64,000 nucleotides of DNA from Planctomycetaceae bacterium (GCA_016125265.1 WGMC01000031.1:1-64000); one strand, 5' to 3'. Shown: positions 1 to 10,869, counted from the stretch's first letter. The notes: a model not told the origin generated them from the letters alone. Numbers and translations are program-made.

Positions 1-11
1 GACGGCCCAAC

Positions 12-30
12 CGGCGGCCTTCGGCCGCCT
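12..30. terminator. GC-rich hairpin, probable terminator of an upstream gene
   Basis: A perfect 7-bp stem (GGCGGCC at 13-19, GGCCGCC at 23-29) encloses a TTC loop and is followed by a short T run. It sits at the left edge of the window, so the gene it would end lies outside. Visible as sequence; the terminator role is inferred. Confidence 0.4.
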
Positions 31-38
31 TTCGCCGC

Positions 39-121
39 CTGGTGGCACTTTGGGGCCGCGGCCGTCCTCGACGACCTGTTCAAGGTCGACTGCGGATGCC
101 ACGGCCCCAAAGCACCACCAG
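39..121. repeat. Long imperfect inverted repeat
   Basis: Two arms of about 23 bases (39-61 and 99-121) match as reverse complements with a few mismatches; both contain CTTTGGGGCCG or its complement. The 37-base centre holds a smaller hairpin (ACCTgttcaAGGT) beside a GTCGAC. It could be a structured RNA end, a cruciform or a MITE-like element. The rest of 122-302 shows nothing except the promoter of the next gene. Confidence 0.45.
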
Positions 122-290
122 ACAGCGACTTGGGCTCGTCGGATCGCAAACCTGGTGAATAACCCGGGCTCGCGGCGGGCCGAAAGCCGGGCGGTTTTTG
201 TCGATCCCTCGGCCCTCCATCCCCCGCCCAGCCACCCCCAAGACCGCCGGGGGTCGGTGGGGGTTGCGGGGAAAAGGGCGAAACGCGCAG

Positions 291-296
291 TACATT
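291..296 (+). promoter_or_regulatory. -10-like element of the ACT-domain gene (leaderless)
   Basis: TACATT ends six bases before the ATG at 303, and no Shine-Dalgarno sequence lies between them. With the usual 6-8 bases from -10 to transcription start, the mRNA would begin at or next to the start codon. The spacing matches the SOS promoters in this window. No well-spaced -35 is evident. Confidence 0.4.
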
Positions 297-302
297 GGGC
301 CG

Positions 303-707
303 ATGGCAGAGGCGCAGCAGCTCACCTTTCGCGTCCACGACGAACTCCTGGCCATCGCGCGGCTCGACCGCACCGAGGCGGTCCCCGGCTGGGCCGAGGG
401 GCGCTTCTTCCACATCGGGCGCACGCCGGACGAACTCTCCGTCGTCTGCGCCCAGGCCCGGGTGCCCGCGGACGTGCGTCAGGTGCGCGAACGGGTCGCG
501 CTCGGCATCGCGGGCGTGGTCCCGATGTCGACGGTGGGTCTGCTCGCGGGTCTGTGTGCGGCCCTGGCGGAGCTCTCCGTGCCCGTATTCGTGATCTCCA
601 CCTACGACACCGATTGGCTGCTGGTCGAAGGCGCGCGTTTCGACGCCGCCCGGCGCGCGCTCGAAAGTCTCGGACACCGCATCGAGGGGCAGCTACCCGC
701 GCACTGA
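303..707 (+). CDS. ACT-domain protein (ACT_7/CASTOR-like)
   Basis: A 134-residue cytoplasmic protein made of two ACT-like halves, the fold used to bind amino acids or other small ligands. The clearest signature is the C-terminal block FVISTYDTDWLLVE (about residues 100-113), which matches the family's 'STfdTDyiLV' motif; before it comes a glycine-rich turn, GIAGVVPMSTVGLLAG. No enzyme domain is attached, so a ligand-sensing or regulatory role is inferred. The ATG at 303 was preferred over an upstream in-frame ATG at 198 because the extension is a proline/arginine-rich non-conserved stretch and because a -10-like element sits just before 303. It is convergent with the PQQ-like gene beyond the 710-976 repeats. 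The ligand is unknown. Confidence 0.75.
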   Translation: MAEAQQLTFRVHDELLAIARLDRTEAVPGWAEGRFFHIGRTPDELSVVCAQARVPADVRQVRERVALGIAGVVPMSTVGLLAGLCAALAELSVPVFVISTYDTDWLLVEGARFDAARRALESLGHRIEGQLPAH

Positions 708-709
708 AT

Positions 710-841
710 CAGAGTGTGGGAAAGAATCGGCCTCCGGCCGATGGCCTCCCACACTCTGCCGCTCCAGCGCCGCCTGGCGCTGGGCCAAACAACACCTGAG
801 AGGCCGGCGACGCGGGCCGTGCCGATTTTCTTCCAGCCTCT
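710..841. repeat. Structured tandem repeat, copy 1
   Basis: This is the first of two direct copies with a 132-base period. It contains three nested hairpins: a long one with arms AGAGTGTGGGA and TCCCACACTCT closing over TCGGCC/GGCCGA, a second with CCAGCGCC/GGCGCTGG, and outer arms CTGAGAGG/CCTCTCAG. It lies between two convergent genes and may act as a two-way terminator. The organisation resembles REP/MITE-type dispersed elements. Confidence 0.7.
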
Positions 842-976
842 CAGAGTGTGGGAAAGAGTCGGCCTCGGGCCGATGGCTTTCCACACTCTGCCGCTCCAGC
901 GCCGCCAGGCGCTGGGCCAAACATCATCTGAGAGGTACTTCGGTCGGGCCGTGCCGATTTTTTCTCAACCTCTCAG
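842..976. repeat. Structured tandem repeat, copy 2
   Basis: Second copy of the 710-841 element, with the same three hairpins. Several differences are compensatory in kind: CGGCCTCGGGCCG replaces CGGCCTCCGGCCG, and GGCTTTCCACAC replaces GGCCTCCCACAC, so pairing is kept. It ends about 18 bases before the stop of the minus-strand PQQ-like gene. Confidence 0.7.
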
Positions 977-994
977 CGCCGGTGCGCGCGGCCG

Positions 995-3255
995 TTACGG
1001 GCTCGCGTGCAGCACGAGCAAGCGGTCGAGCTCCAGCACCAAGAGCCGCGCGCCACGGCCATGCACCGAACCGCCCACCCGGCGCGGATTCGGCGCCAGC
1101 GATCCGGGCAGCGCGGCGGGCGGCGCGGCGAGCGGTCCTTCCGGCAAGGGCACCTGCGCGAGGAGGTAGAGGTCGCGCGTGCGGTCGAAGATCCAAAGGG
1201 CGCGGTCGCTGGCGACGGCCACCCGCGACGTGCTGACGAGTGCGCCCTCCCGCGGCCACTCGCCGCGTCCGAAGTGCACGGCTTCGTACCCGGCGCCGCT
1301 CGAAAGATCGCGTTCCGAAAGGGCGAGTCGCGCTCCGGCGCGGGACAGGAGCAACACCCTGTCGCCGCCGGCGCCTACCAACTCGAGCCCTTCGCCGCGG
1401 GGCTCGGGGCGCGCGCGGAGCGCGTCGGCGGCATCGGGTTCCGCGTCCGTGAACGGCCCTGCCGGCAGCAAGTAGAGGAAGTCCGAATCGGCGGGCGCGG
1501 CGACGAAGCCGTCGGTCGTCGGCACCGGCCGCGCGCCGCTCCACGTCGGTTCGTTCTCCGCCGCGCGCTGGTGCAACAGCGTGTAGTGCACCCGACCGTC
1601 GAGCGCGTCGAGCAACCCCACGGCGCCGAGGTGCGTGCACACGAACACGGTGCGGCCGCCCGGCCCGAGGACCGGCGGCGACGGCGCGCCCCACGCGGGC
1701 CCGCCCGCCGAGAAGCGGTTGCCGTCCGGCGCGCGCTCCGCACCCTGCACCAACGTGCGCGCCCACAGCGGCGCGCCGGAGTCCGGGTCGACGGCGACCG
1801 CGAGACCGTCGATCTCGCCCTCGCCGCGCCGCGCTTGGACCAGCACACGTTCGTCGGTCCACAGCGGACCCGGTTGGAACTCTGCGTCGGCGAGCGCGAG
1901 CGCGGCGCCCGCCTCCGGGGCGATTCCCGCGGCCCGGAGGCCGGGACTGGGCGGTTCGGCGGGCCCGCCGAGGCGACCGGCGCGGTCCTCGCCGCGCAGG
2001 GCCCACACCAGTTCGGGCAGTGCGCTGCGCACCGTGGAGGGGGCTTCGAGATCGGCGAGCGGCTCGGGCAGGTCCACCCGGAGGAGCGCATTCGGCGCGC
2101 CGCCACGCGGCGTCGCCCGACCCTCGACCAGCACCACCGATCGGCCCCTGGCGGCCGGCTCGAGCAACCAACCCGGCGGACCTTGCGGGGGATAGGGCAG
2201 CGTCGGTTGGCCCACGTTGTCCGCGAGCAGTGCGGCCGGCTCCAGCGTCAGTTCGATGCCCGTCGCCGCTGCGTTGAGCACCCAGAGTCGGCTCGCGCCC
2301 TGGATCGCCGCGCGCCCGTCGGCGAGCCACGCAAGTCCCGGCCGCAGCCCGCGCCCCAACTCACCCGTTTTCGGGGCCGTGCCCGGCGCGAGCGGGTCGA
2401 GCAGCGGGATCGCCGTTACGGCCGCGAACGCGGACGCGGGTTCCCACGGCTCGGGTCGGCTCGCGCCCGGCCGGGACATCGACTCGCGCCGCGCCACCGC
2501 CTCGGCCCATCCCGCGGGCGCGTCGCCGTCGAGGAGCTCCGCTTGGCGCCGCGCGCGGTGCAAGAACGTGCGCGCACCCAGCGCGCGGCCATCGGCGCGG
2601 CACAGGTCCGCCAGGACGAGGGCCGCACGCAGCGCGGTCTCCGTGCCGGGCAGTTCGCGCTCGACGCGCGCCAACATCTGCGCCGCCTCCGCGCCGCGTG
2701 TTCCGTCCGTGCCGGGTGTCTGGAGCGCGTCGAGCGCGACGGCGAGGCGCGACTCGCCTTGGCTCTTCCAGCGCGTGCGCCAGGCGCGGCGCCCCTCCGG
2801 TCCGAGGGCGTCGAGCCGCCGCAGTACGGCGGCCTCCACACCTTCCGCGCGGCGCGGATCGGTGGTCGGTGGTGTGCGCGGGTCGGCTGGCGCGAGCGCC
2901 GGGACGGGCGCGTACGGCACGGCGGCTCCCGTCGCGCTGGATGCAAGCGCACCTTGCCAGGCGTCGAACGCCGCGCCGAGGTCGGCCGCGCGGTTGACTT
3001 GGCCTGCGGCGTCGCCTTGGCCCGCCGCGTCGGCCGCACGCGAGCGCGAGAACGCGCGGTCGCCGTCGAACAGCCGCGCGGCGGCGGCGTCGTCGACCAC
3101 GAGACGCGAGCGGTTGCCGAGGGGGCCCTCTTCGAGCGCTTCGTCACCGCCGCCCGGGCGCGCGGTTTGCGCGGGTCCCTGGACCGCAGCCAACGCCGCC
3201 GAGCCCACGAGCAGGGCCGCGGCCAGCACCGCGGCCCGTCGCGCGGGGCGCGGTC

Positions 3256-3259
<4 letters not shown>
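995..3259 (-). CDS. Secreted PQQ-like (BamB-type) beta-propeller protein
   Basis: A 754-residue protein with an N-terminal signal peptide (arginine-rich start, then AAVLAAALLVGSAALA). Residues of about 60-300 are alanine-rich and helical (TPR-like counting of 'records'). The C-terminal half reads as a propeller: repeated blocks such as 'VAVDPDSGAPLWARTLVQG', 'TVFVCTHLGAVGLLDALDGRVHYTLL' and 'RALWIFDRTRDLYLL' match the PQQ-repeat pattern of value, conversion and comparison. No catalytic motif is seen, so a periplasmic scaffold or binding role is inferred. The ATG at 3259 overlaps the stop of the FtsB-like gene (ATGA), so the two are translationally coupled. An upstream extension in the same frame has no coding character. 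Confidence 0.65.
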
Positions 3260-5582
<2,323 letters not shown>

Positions 5583-5638
5583 TCACCGGGAATTCGCACG
5601 CTCCTACTTGAGACTGAGTCGCAGCCACGTTCTCATTT

Positions 5639-6889
5639 GTGCCCCGCGGCCCCGGACCCCGTCTCGACGTGAACTGCACCCTGCTCGCACTCATCGCCGT
5701 TCTCGTCGCGCCCGCGTGGGGGAGTGAGCCCCGCGCCCGGAGCGCGCCACGGGACGACGGCATCGCCCCGGCGGCCGGCGAGGTTGTCGTGCGGCGGCAG
5801 GTGGCTGCGATGGGCACGGTGCTCGGCGTCGAACTCGCTGGGCCCGACCGGCGTCAGGCGTTGCTCGCTTCGGAAGTGGTGCTGCGCGCGGTCGAGCGCA
5901 CCGAGGCGCGGCTGTCGACCTGGCGCGCCGATTCCGAGCTCACCGCAGCGCAGGCCCACACGGAAGGGAGGCCCGGGCGCGCGCTCTCGCCCGAGTTGCA
6001 CGCGGAGCTGCGCGAGGCCCTGCGCTGGTCGGACGCCACCGAACGCGCCTTCGACCCGCGCATCGCGGCCCTCGTGCGCGCGTTCGACCTGCGCGGGGCG
6101 GGACGCGTGCCGACGGCGCGCGAACGCGAGGCGGCGCTCCTCGCGTCGGGGCCGGATGCCGTCGAACTCCGCGCCGGCGCCCTCGTGTTGCACCGGCCCG
6201 GCGCGGGCATCGACGAGGGCGGCTTCGGGAAAGGCGCGGGGCTCGATCGGGCCATCGAAGCGCTCGAAGCCGCGTCTCGCGAACTGCCCTCGAATGCGCC
6301 GACCGGGGCGCGCCTCGACTTCGGCGGCCAAGTGGCCTTCTGGGGCAGCGGACCGCGGGAACTCGAACTTGCGCACCCCCGCGACCGCGCGCGTCCGGTC
6401 CTCTGCGTCACCCTCCCAAACGGCGCGCGCTCTGCAGCCACGTCGGCCAACGGGGCGGCAGGGGCGGGAAGCGCGCCCAGGCACCTCCTCGACCCGCGCA
6501 CGGGGGATGCCGCGCCCGACCTCGGCAGCGTCACGGCGTTCGCGCCGACCGCACTCGGGGCGGACGCGCTGTCGACCGGGTTCTTCGCGCTCGGTCCCGA
6601 GGCGTCGCTGCGCGCCGTTTGCGCACTCGACGGCGAACACCTGTCCGTGCACGCACTTTGGTTGCTCGAGGTCGAAGGTGGCCTCGACGTGCTGGCGAGC
6701 GAGGCCCTCGCGCCGTTCCTTGCGCCCGCGCCGGGGTTCGCGCTGACCGAACACACATCCACCGACACCGTCCCGGTCCACGCTCGCCGCTGGTCGCTGC
6801 GGGCCAGTTCCCTTCCAGCCGCGGCACCCCAAAGCGGGGCACCGCGGCGCGTCCTTACCCCCATCGTCCACGCTCCCCAGTCCCGATGA
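5639..6889 (+). CDS. apbE: FAD:protein FMN transferase (ApbE)
   Basis: ApbE takes FMN from FAD and attaches it through phosphate to a Thr or Ser of a target protein outside the cytoplasm. The 416-residue product has a signal peptide (LLALIAVLVAPAWG) and family motifs in order: AAMGTVLGVEL, LSTWRADSEL, the FAD/Mg region IDEGGFGKGAGLDRAIEAL (compare 'dlGgiaKGyavD'), LDFGGQVAFWGS, HLLDPRTG and STGFFALGPEA. The GTG at 5639 was used; a second in-frame GTG at 5669 would give a cleaner signal peptide start. Its stop overlaps the next start (ATGA). Two genes on is a protein with the SGAT flavinylation site, the likely substrate. Confidence 0.9.
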   Translation: MPRGPGPRLDVNCTLLALIAVLVAPAWGSEPRARSAPRDDGIAPAAGEVVVRRQVAAMGTVLGVELAGPDRRQALLASEVVLRAVERTEARLSTWRADSELTAAQAHTEGRPGRALSPELHAELREALRWSDATERAFDPRIAALVRAFDLRGAGRVPTAREREAALLASGPDAVELRAGALVLHRPGAGIDEGGFGKGAGLDRAIEALEAASRELPSNAPTGARLDFGGQVAFWGSGPRELELAHPRDRARPVLCVTLPNGARSAATSANGAAGAGSAPRHLLDPRTGDAAPDLGSVTAFAPTALGADALSTGFFALGPEASLRAVCALDGEHLSVHALWLLEVEGGLDVLASEALAPFLAPAPGFALTEHTSTDTVPVHARRWSLRASSLPAAAPQSGAPRRVLTPIVHAPQSR

Positions 6890-8184
6890 TCGCAACGACC
6901 CTCACGCTGCTCGGCCTCCTTCCGTTCGTGCAGACCAACGTCGCCAACGCCACCCAGGGCACGACCACCGCCAGCGCCGCCGACCGCTTGGCGGAACTGG
7001 AGCGCGCCAATGCCGAGCTGTCGCGCCGACTCGACCTCCTTGCCGACGAGATGGAGCGCCAGGACCACGGCGACGTGTTCACGCCGGTGGGGGAATCCCG
7101 CCGCGGGCTCAGCCCCGCCGCCAGCAAGATCTACGCGGCCAAGGGTCGCCTCTCGATCGGCGGGTACGGCGAGATGCTCTACACGAACCGCCAATCGGGC
7201 TCCACACCCGACGAAATCGACTTCCTGCGCGCGATCCTCTACGTCGGCTACAAGTTCGACGACCGCTGGTTGCTCAATACGGAGTTCGAGTTCGAGCACG
7301 CGTCCGTGGAGGACACGGACGACGGGGACTCGGCCGGCTCCGTGTCCGTCGAGTTCGCCTATCTCGAATACCTGGCGACCGAATCGCTCTCCGTGCGCGC
7401 CGGCCTCTTGCTCGTCCCCATGGGATTCGTCAACGAGTTGCACGAACCGACGACCTTCTGGAGCGCCAACCGGCCCGAGATCGAGCGCCTGATCCTGCCC
7501 AGCACCTGGCGCGAGAACGGCGTCGGTGTGGTCGGCGAGGGCGCGGACCTCTCCTACCGGGCCTTCGTGATCAACGGCTTGGACGGCGAGGGATTCTCGA
7601 GCTCTGGTCTGCGCGGCGGACGCCAGAAGGGCAGCGAAGCGAAGATCGAGGACGCCGCATTCGTGGGGCGCCTCGACTATGTCGGCCTCGACGATCTCCT
7701 GATCGGGGCCTCGCTGTACCACGGCAACTCGGGTCAGGGTCTCGAGGGCGCCGGATCCGTGCGCACGACGATCGTCGACCTGCACGCGGAGTACAACTGG
7801 CGCGGCCTGCGCGCGCGCGCCCTCGGAGTGCACGCGACCCTCGACGACGTCGAGGACCTGAACGGCGCCTTGGGCCTCGTCGGCAACCAGTCGGTCGGCG
7901 AAGAGCTGTGCGGCTACTACGTGGAGCTGGGTTACGACGTGCTCAACGGCAGCGGCTCGCAACACGCCCTGATCCCGTTCGTGCGGTACGAGAAGTACGA
8001 CACCCAAGCCGAGGTGCCCGACGGGTTCAGCTCGAACCCCGCGCGCGACGCGGAGAACTTCACCTTTGGCATCGCCTGGAAACCGACGTCGCAGGTGATC
8101 GTGAAGGCGGACTACGTCGACGCGGACAACGAGGCGGGCAGCGGGCAGGACCTGTTCCGCGTCGCGATGGGGTACATCTTCTGA
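6886..8184 (+). CDS. Outer-membrane beta-barrel (porin O/P-like) protein
   Basis: A 432-residue protein with a signal peptide, a coiled coil (about 28-60, LAELERANAELSRRLDLLADEME) and then a barrel of alternating strands. Examples are LSIGGYGEMLY, ILYVGYKFDDRWLLNTEFEFEHA, FAYLEYLATESLSVRAGLLLVPMGFVNE and a C-terminal strand ending LFRVAMGYIF. A terminal aromatic is the usual outer-membrane insertion signal. The LLVPMGFVNELHEPTTFWSANRPEIE block is typical of phosphate-selective-porin-like families. The coiled coil suggests a trimer anchored to the cell wall. It overlaps apbE and the FMN protein, so it probably serves the same electron-transfer module; what passes through it is unknown. Confidence 0.7.
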   Translation: MIATTLTLLGLLPFVQTNVANATQGTTTASAADRLAELERANAELSRRLDLLADEMERQDHGDVFTPVGESRRGLSPAASKIYAAKGRLSIGGYGEMLYTNRQSGSTPDEIDFLRAILYVGYKFDDRWLLNTEFEFEHASVEDTDDGDSAGSVSVEFAYLEYLATESLSVRAGLLLVPMGFVNELHEPTTFWSANRPEIERLILPSTWRENGVGVVGEGADLSYRAFVINGLDGEGFSSSGLRGGRQKGSEAKIEDAAFVGRLDYVGLDDLLIGASLYHGNSGQGLEGAGSVRTTIVDLHAEYNWRGLRARALGVHATLDDVEDLNGALGLVGNQSVGEELCGYYVELGYDVLNGSGSQHALIPFVRYEKYDTQAEVPDGFSSNPARDAENFTFGIAWKPTSQVIVKADYVDADNEAGSGQDLFRVAMGYIF

Positions 8185-8840
8185 TGGGAGCTTGGGCGCT
8201 GATTTGGCTCGCCGCGGCGGCGCTGTGTGCGCCCGCGCAGGGGCCGGCGTCGATCGGCACGCCCGCGGCCGCAACTGCGTCGGCCGCGGAGGTCCTGTTG
8301 ACCCTCGAGGAGGCCCTCGAACTGGCGTTCCCCGACTGCGACATCGAAAAGCGCACCGTCTATCTGGACGATGCGCAGCGCCGGGAGGTCGAGCGCCGCC
8401 TCGGCGCCACGTTGCCGAGCGCCGTGGCGCGGCCCTACGTGGCGCGCGCCAAGGGGAAAGACGGCGAAGCGGGCGCGATCGTCGGCGTGGCGTGGGTCGA
8501 CACGCATCGGGTGCGCACCCTGCGCCAGACCCTGCTCTTCGCCGTCACACCCGAAGGCCGCGTCCGTCGCCTCGAAGTTCTCGCGTTCCTCGAACCCAAG
8601 GAGTACCTGCCGAAGGTGCGTTGGTTCGAGCAACTGCTCGGCCGGCCGTTGGATCCCGAGTTCGAACTCGGACGCGCCATCCGACCGATCTCGGGCGCCA
8701 CACTGTCGGCTCGCGCCACGGTGGACGCGGCGCGGCGGTCCCTGGCGCTGCACGGCGTGCTGTTTCCGCCGCCGCCTCCGAAACCGATTCCGGAACCCAC
8801 ACCGGAGCCGATACCCAGATCTGCGGGCGACAACCGATGA
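8184..8840 (+). CDS. Extracytoplasmic FMN-binding domain protein
   Basis: A 218-residue secreted protein with a signal peptide (LIWLAAAALCAPAQG). Its FMN-binding domain includes AGAIVGVAWVDTHRVRTLRQTLLFAVTPEGRVRRLEVLAFLEPKEYLPKVRWFEQLLG-type strands and the motif SGAT at residues 170-173. ApbE attaches FMN to the Thr of this motif in NqrC, RnfG and related proteins, so T173 is the predicted site. A proline-rich tail (about 195-212) follows. The ATG at 8184 overlaps the porin stop (TGATG), and its own stop overlaps the next start (ATGA). It is the likely single-flavin electron carrier of the cluster. Confidence 0.85.
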   Translation: MGAWALIWLAAAALCAPAQGPASIGTPAAATASAAEVLLTLEEALELAFPDCDIEKRTVYLDDAQRREVERRLGATLPSAVARPYVARAKGKDGEAGAIVGVAWVDTHRVRTLRQTLLFAVTPEGRVRRLEVLAFLEPKEYLPKVRWFEQLLGRPLDPEFELGRAIRPISGATLSARATVDAARRSLALHGVLFPPPPPKPIPEPTPEPIPRSAGDNR

Positions 8841-9526
8841 CACGGAGCCAGGCGCGTTTCCTCCACGTCGCGACGTGGCTCGTCGCGGCGACCGGCCTGG
8901 CCCTCGGGGTCATGGCCTACCTGATGGAGCCGCCGGACGAGTTTGCAGTCGCGAACCACCCGCTCCAGCCCCACGCGCTGCACGCGCACGTGTTGACCGC
9001 GCCGCTCTTTCTGTTCGCCCTCGGGCTGGTTTGGGTGGGGCACGTGTGGGCGCGCATCCGCTCCGGTTGGCGCGCGCGGCGCCGCACGGGCATCGCCCTG
9101 GCGAGTCTCGTGGGACCCATGGTCGCCAGCGGGTACCTGTTGCAGATCGGGCTGGAGGGCACCGTGCGGCTGGTGCTGGTCGTCACCCACGTCGCGACGT
9201 CGCTCGCGTTCCTTGCAGCGCTCGCCGCGCACCTTCTGCTCGGACGGATCTCAGCCGTCGCTGCTCGTGTGGTCGAACACGATGCGCCAGCCCTCGGGCA
9301 ACTCGCGCAGCAACAGGGTGAAGAGTCCGCCCGCGGGTTCGGCCGCCGCGTGCACGAGGCCCCAACGGCCGCTGGCTCGGGCCAAACCGGGCGCGAGGGG
9401 TTCGACTTCGACGTCCGCGAACGTGAGTCGTCCCATGGTCGCGCCGTCCGTCAAGTAACGCTGCCGGTAGCGGGCCGCCACCGTGTCGAAACCGCGGGTC
9501 ACGCTGCCGCCGGAGAAAAACGCTAG
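8837..9526 (+). CDS. Small multi-pass membrane protein (DUF4405-like, possible b-haem carrier)
   Basis: The first about 140 residues hold four transmembrane helices: WLVAATGLALGVMAYLM, LTAPLFLFALGLVWVGHVW, IALASLVGPMVASGYLL and VVTHVATSLAFLAALAAHL. Histidines lie in or beside the helices (H10, those in HPLQPHALHAHV, VGHVW, VVTHVATS and AAHLLLG), a pattern like DUF4405 and ferric-reductase-type proteins that bind two b haems. It is coupled to the FMN protein, so it could pass quinol electrons to it. The frame stays open for another 90 residues that lie antisense to the convergent gene and look like shadow sequence. The true end may therefore be different from 9526. Confidence 0.55.
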   Translation: MTRSQARFLHVATWLVAATGLALGVMAYLMEPPDEFAVANHPLQPHALHAHVLTAPLFLFALGLVWVGHVWARIRSGWRARRRTGIALASLVGPMVASGYLLQIGLEGTVRLVLVVTHVATSLAFLAALAAHLLLGRISAVAARVVEHDAPALGQLAQQQGEESARGFGRRVHEAPTAAGSGQTGREGFDFDVRERESSHGRAVRQVTLPVAGRHRVETAGHAAAGEKR

Positions 9527-10237
9527 GCGGTCGTCGCGCCAGTATCCCAGCTCGAGGAACTGCTCCAGATCCCCGCGGTTCCAGGCAGCGGCTTGGCTGT
9601 CCAGAAGTTCGCGCACCTCGCGCTCGACCGATTCGCCGTCCGACTTCGACATCGTGTTCCCCTGCACCAGCGACCGCGCGGCGCGGTCCAGTTCGAGAAG
9701 TTGACCGGCGGAGAAGCCCCGGTCGTGGAACCAGACCACTCGGCCGTCGCCATCGACGAGCGCGACTCGGCCATTGCGGGGTCGCTCGTTGCCCGTCCAC
9801 TCGACGATGCGCGCGGCGTCGTCGCCGTAGAGTGTTACCACCTGGGCCCAGTCCTCGGCCGGAATGCCACTTTGCATGCCGGCGTCGATGGTTCCGGAGA
9901 TGAGTCCCGGCACGAGCCCGCGCACGGTGGGCACCTCCAGTATGTCCACGGGAGTGCCGAGGTCCGCGAGTCCGACGAGCCAGCGGTCGAGGTCGAACTG
10001 GGCCTTCATCACGTAACCGAGGAGCAGCACAGCGGGTTGGCCGCCGAGGTCGGCGGGCAGTTCGCGGGCGTCGCCGGCGAGGCTCGTGCCTTCCACCGCG
10101 GGGAAGCGCTCGCCGATGGGGCTCCTGTTCGCGATGGTGGACGCACACGCCGAACACACGAGCGCCAGCGCGGCGGCGCAGATCCACGGCGGTGGGCGCG
10201 GGAAGAAGTGGGGTCGAAGCGCGGGCGGGAACCTCAT
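9251..10237 (-). CDS. Redoxin-like lipoprotein fused to a DUF4440/SnoaL-like domain
   Basis: A 328-residue reading frame. Residues 1-35 look like a lipoprotein signal (AALALVCSAC, an imperfect lipobox). Residues 36-195 resemble a thioredoxin-fold redoxin (IGERFPAVEGTSLAG, then PAVLLLGYVMKAQFDLDRW, DGRVVWFHDRGFS), but no CxxC or peroxidatic Cys is seen. From about 200 on, SVEREVRELLDSQAAAWNRGDLEQFLE and YWRDDRLAFFSGGSVTRGFDTVAARYRQRY are typical of DUF4440/SnoaL-like NTF2 folds. An internal ATG (MSKSDGES) is preceded by AGGGG, so the second domain may also be made alone, or the two genes may have fused by loss of a stop. The start overlaps the hutD stop (ATGA). Confidence 0.55.
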   Translation of the reverse strand: MRFPPALRPHFFPRPPPWICAAALALVCSACASTIANRSPIGERFPAVEGTSLAGDARELPADLGGQPAVLLLGYVMKAQFDLDRWLVGLADLGTPVDILEVPTVRGLVPGLISGTIDAGMQSGIPAEDWAQVVTLYGDDAARIVEWTGNERPRNGRVALVDGDGRVVWFHDRGFSAGQLLELDRAARSLVQGNTMSKSDGESVEREVRELLDSQAAAWNRGDLEQFLELGYWRDDRLAFFSGGSVTRGFDTVAARYRQRYLTDGATMGRLTFADVEVEPLAPGLARASGRWGLVHAAAEPAGGLFTLLLRELPEGWRIVFDHTSSDG

Positions 10238-10863
10238 GAATCGCTCTCCTCGGTGGGCAGCAGTGTGAACAGGATCGCGAGTGTGTCGTCGCGCCGACCG
10301 GCCAACTCCAGTTCCTCGTGGCCGGCGAGGTCCGCCAGCCAGAGTGTGTCGCCGCGCTCCAGTTCGAAGGCGTCTTCCTCGCCGGTCACGCGGGCGCGCA
10401 GCGCGCCGTTCGCGACGTAGACCAACCCGTGTCCCGCGGTGAGGTCCGTTCGCCAGCGCCTGGCCCCGAGGCGGAGCACCTCGGCGCTCGGCGTGAACAC
10501 GCCTCGCTCGGCGAGAAGGCCGATGTCCCGCACCGCGCCGCCGAGGGGCGAAGCGTGGGTTGGCCAGGCGCCGTCGAATCGGTAGGGCTCGAGCGCGGCG
10601 ACACGCCGCGCGGGGGCATCGGGCCCGTGATCGAGGAGCAGCCCGCCGCCCTCCAGCACCACGAGCAAACGCTCGTGGTCGGGAAAACTCGAAAAGGGCC
10701 CCGGACGGTCCACGCCGGCCAAGGAGAGGCGCCAGGCGAAATCGCCGTCCTCGAAGCGGCTGCCCGGGGGCCAGAGCGCGACCTCGGCCGTACTGCCCGC
10801 GCCATTGCGCCAGGGCACGATCCGGTGGTCCCCCGGCCCCAACTTCCGCACCTCGAGCGCCAT
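10234..10863 (-). CDS. hutD: HutD/Ves family cupin protein
   Basis: A 209-residue cupin-fold protein. The family signature PWRNGAGSTAEVALWP near the N-terminus, FAWRLSLAGVDRPGPFSSFPDHERLLVVLEG in the middle and a small-residue-rich barrel after it match HutD (histidine-utilisation cluster) and Ves. No other hut gene is in view, so the physiological role is open. CACAAT, six bases before the ATG, is a -10-like element and implies a leaderless mRNA. The stop overlaps the start of the redoxin/DUF4440 gene, so the two form an operon. Confidence 0.85.
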   Translation of the reverse strand: MALEVRKLGPGDHRIVPWRNGAGSTAEVALWPPGSRFEDGDFAWRLSLAGVDRPGPFSSFPDHERLLVVLEGGGLLLDHGPDAPARRVAALEPYRFDGAWPTHASPLGGAVRDIGLLAERGVFTPSAEVLRLGARRWRTDLTAGHGLVYVANGALRARVTGEEDAFELERGDTLWLADLAGHEELELAGRRDDTLAILFTLLPTEESDS

Positions 10864-10869
10864 CCCGGC

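Noticed and set aside
50-799. 249-codon plus-strand frame over the ACT gene
   Set aside because: Arginine-rich shadow in a different frame from the conserved ACT protein.
5669-5671. Alternative GTG start for apbE
   Set aside because: Possible and gives a neat signal peptide, but 5639 is equally open and adds an arginine-containing n-region; left as a note.
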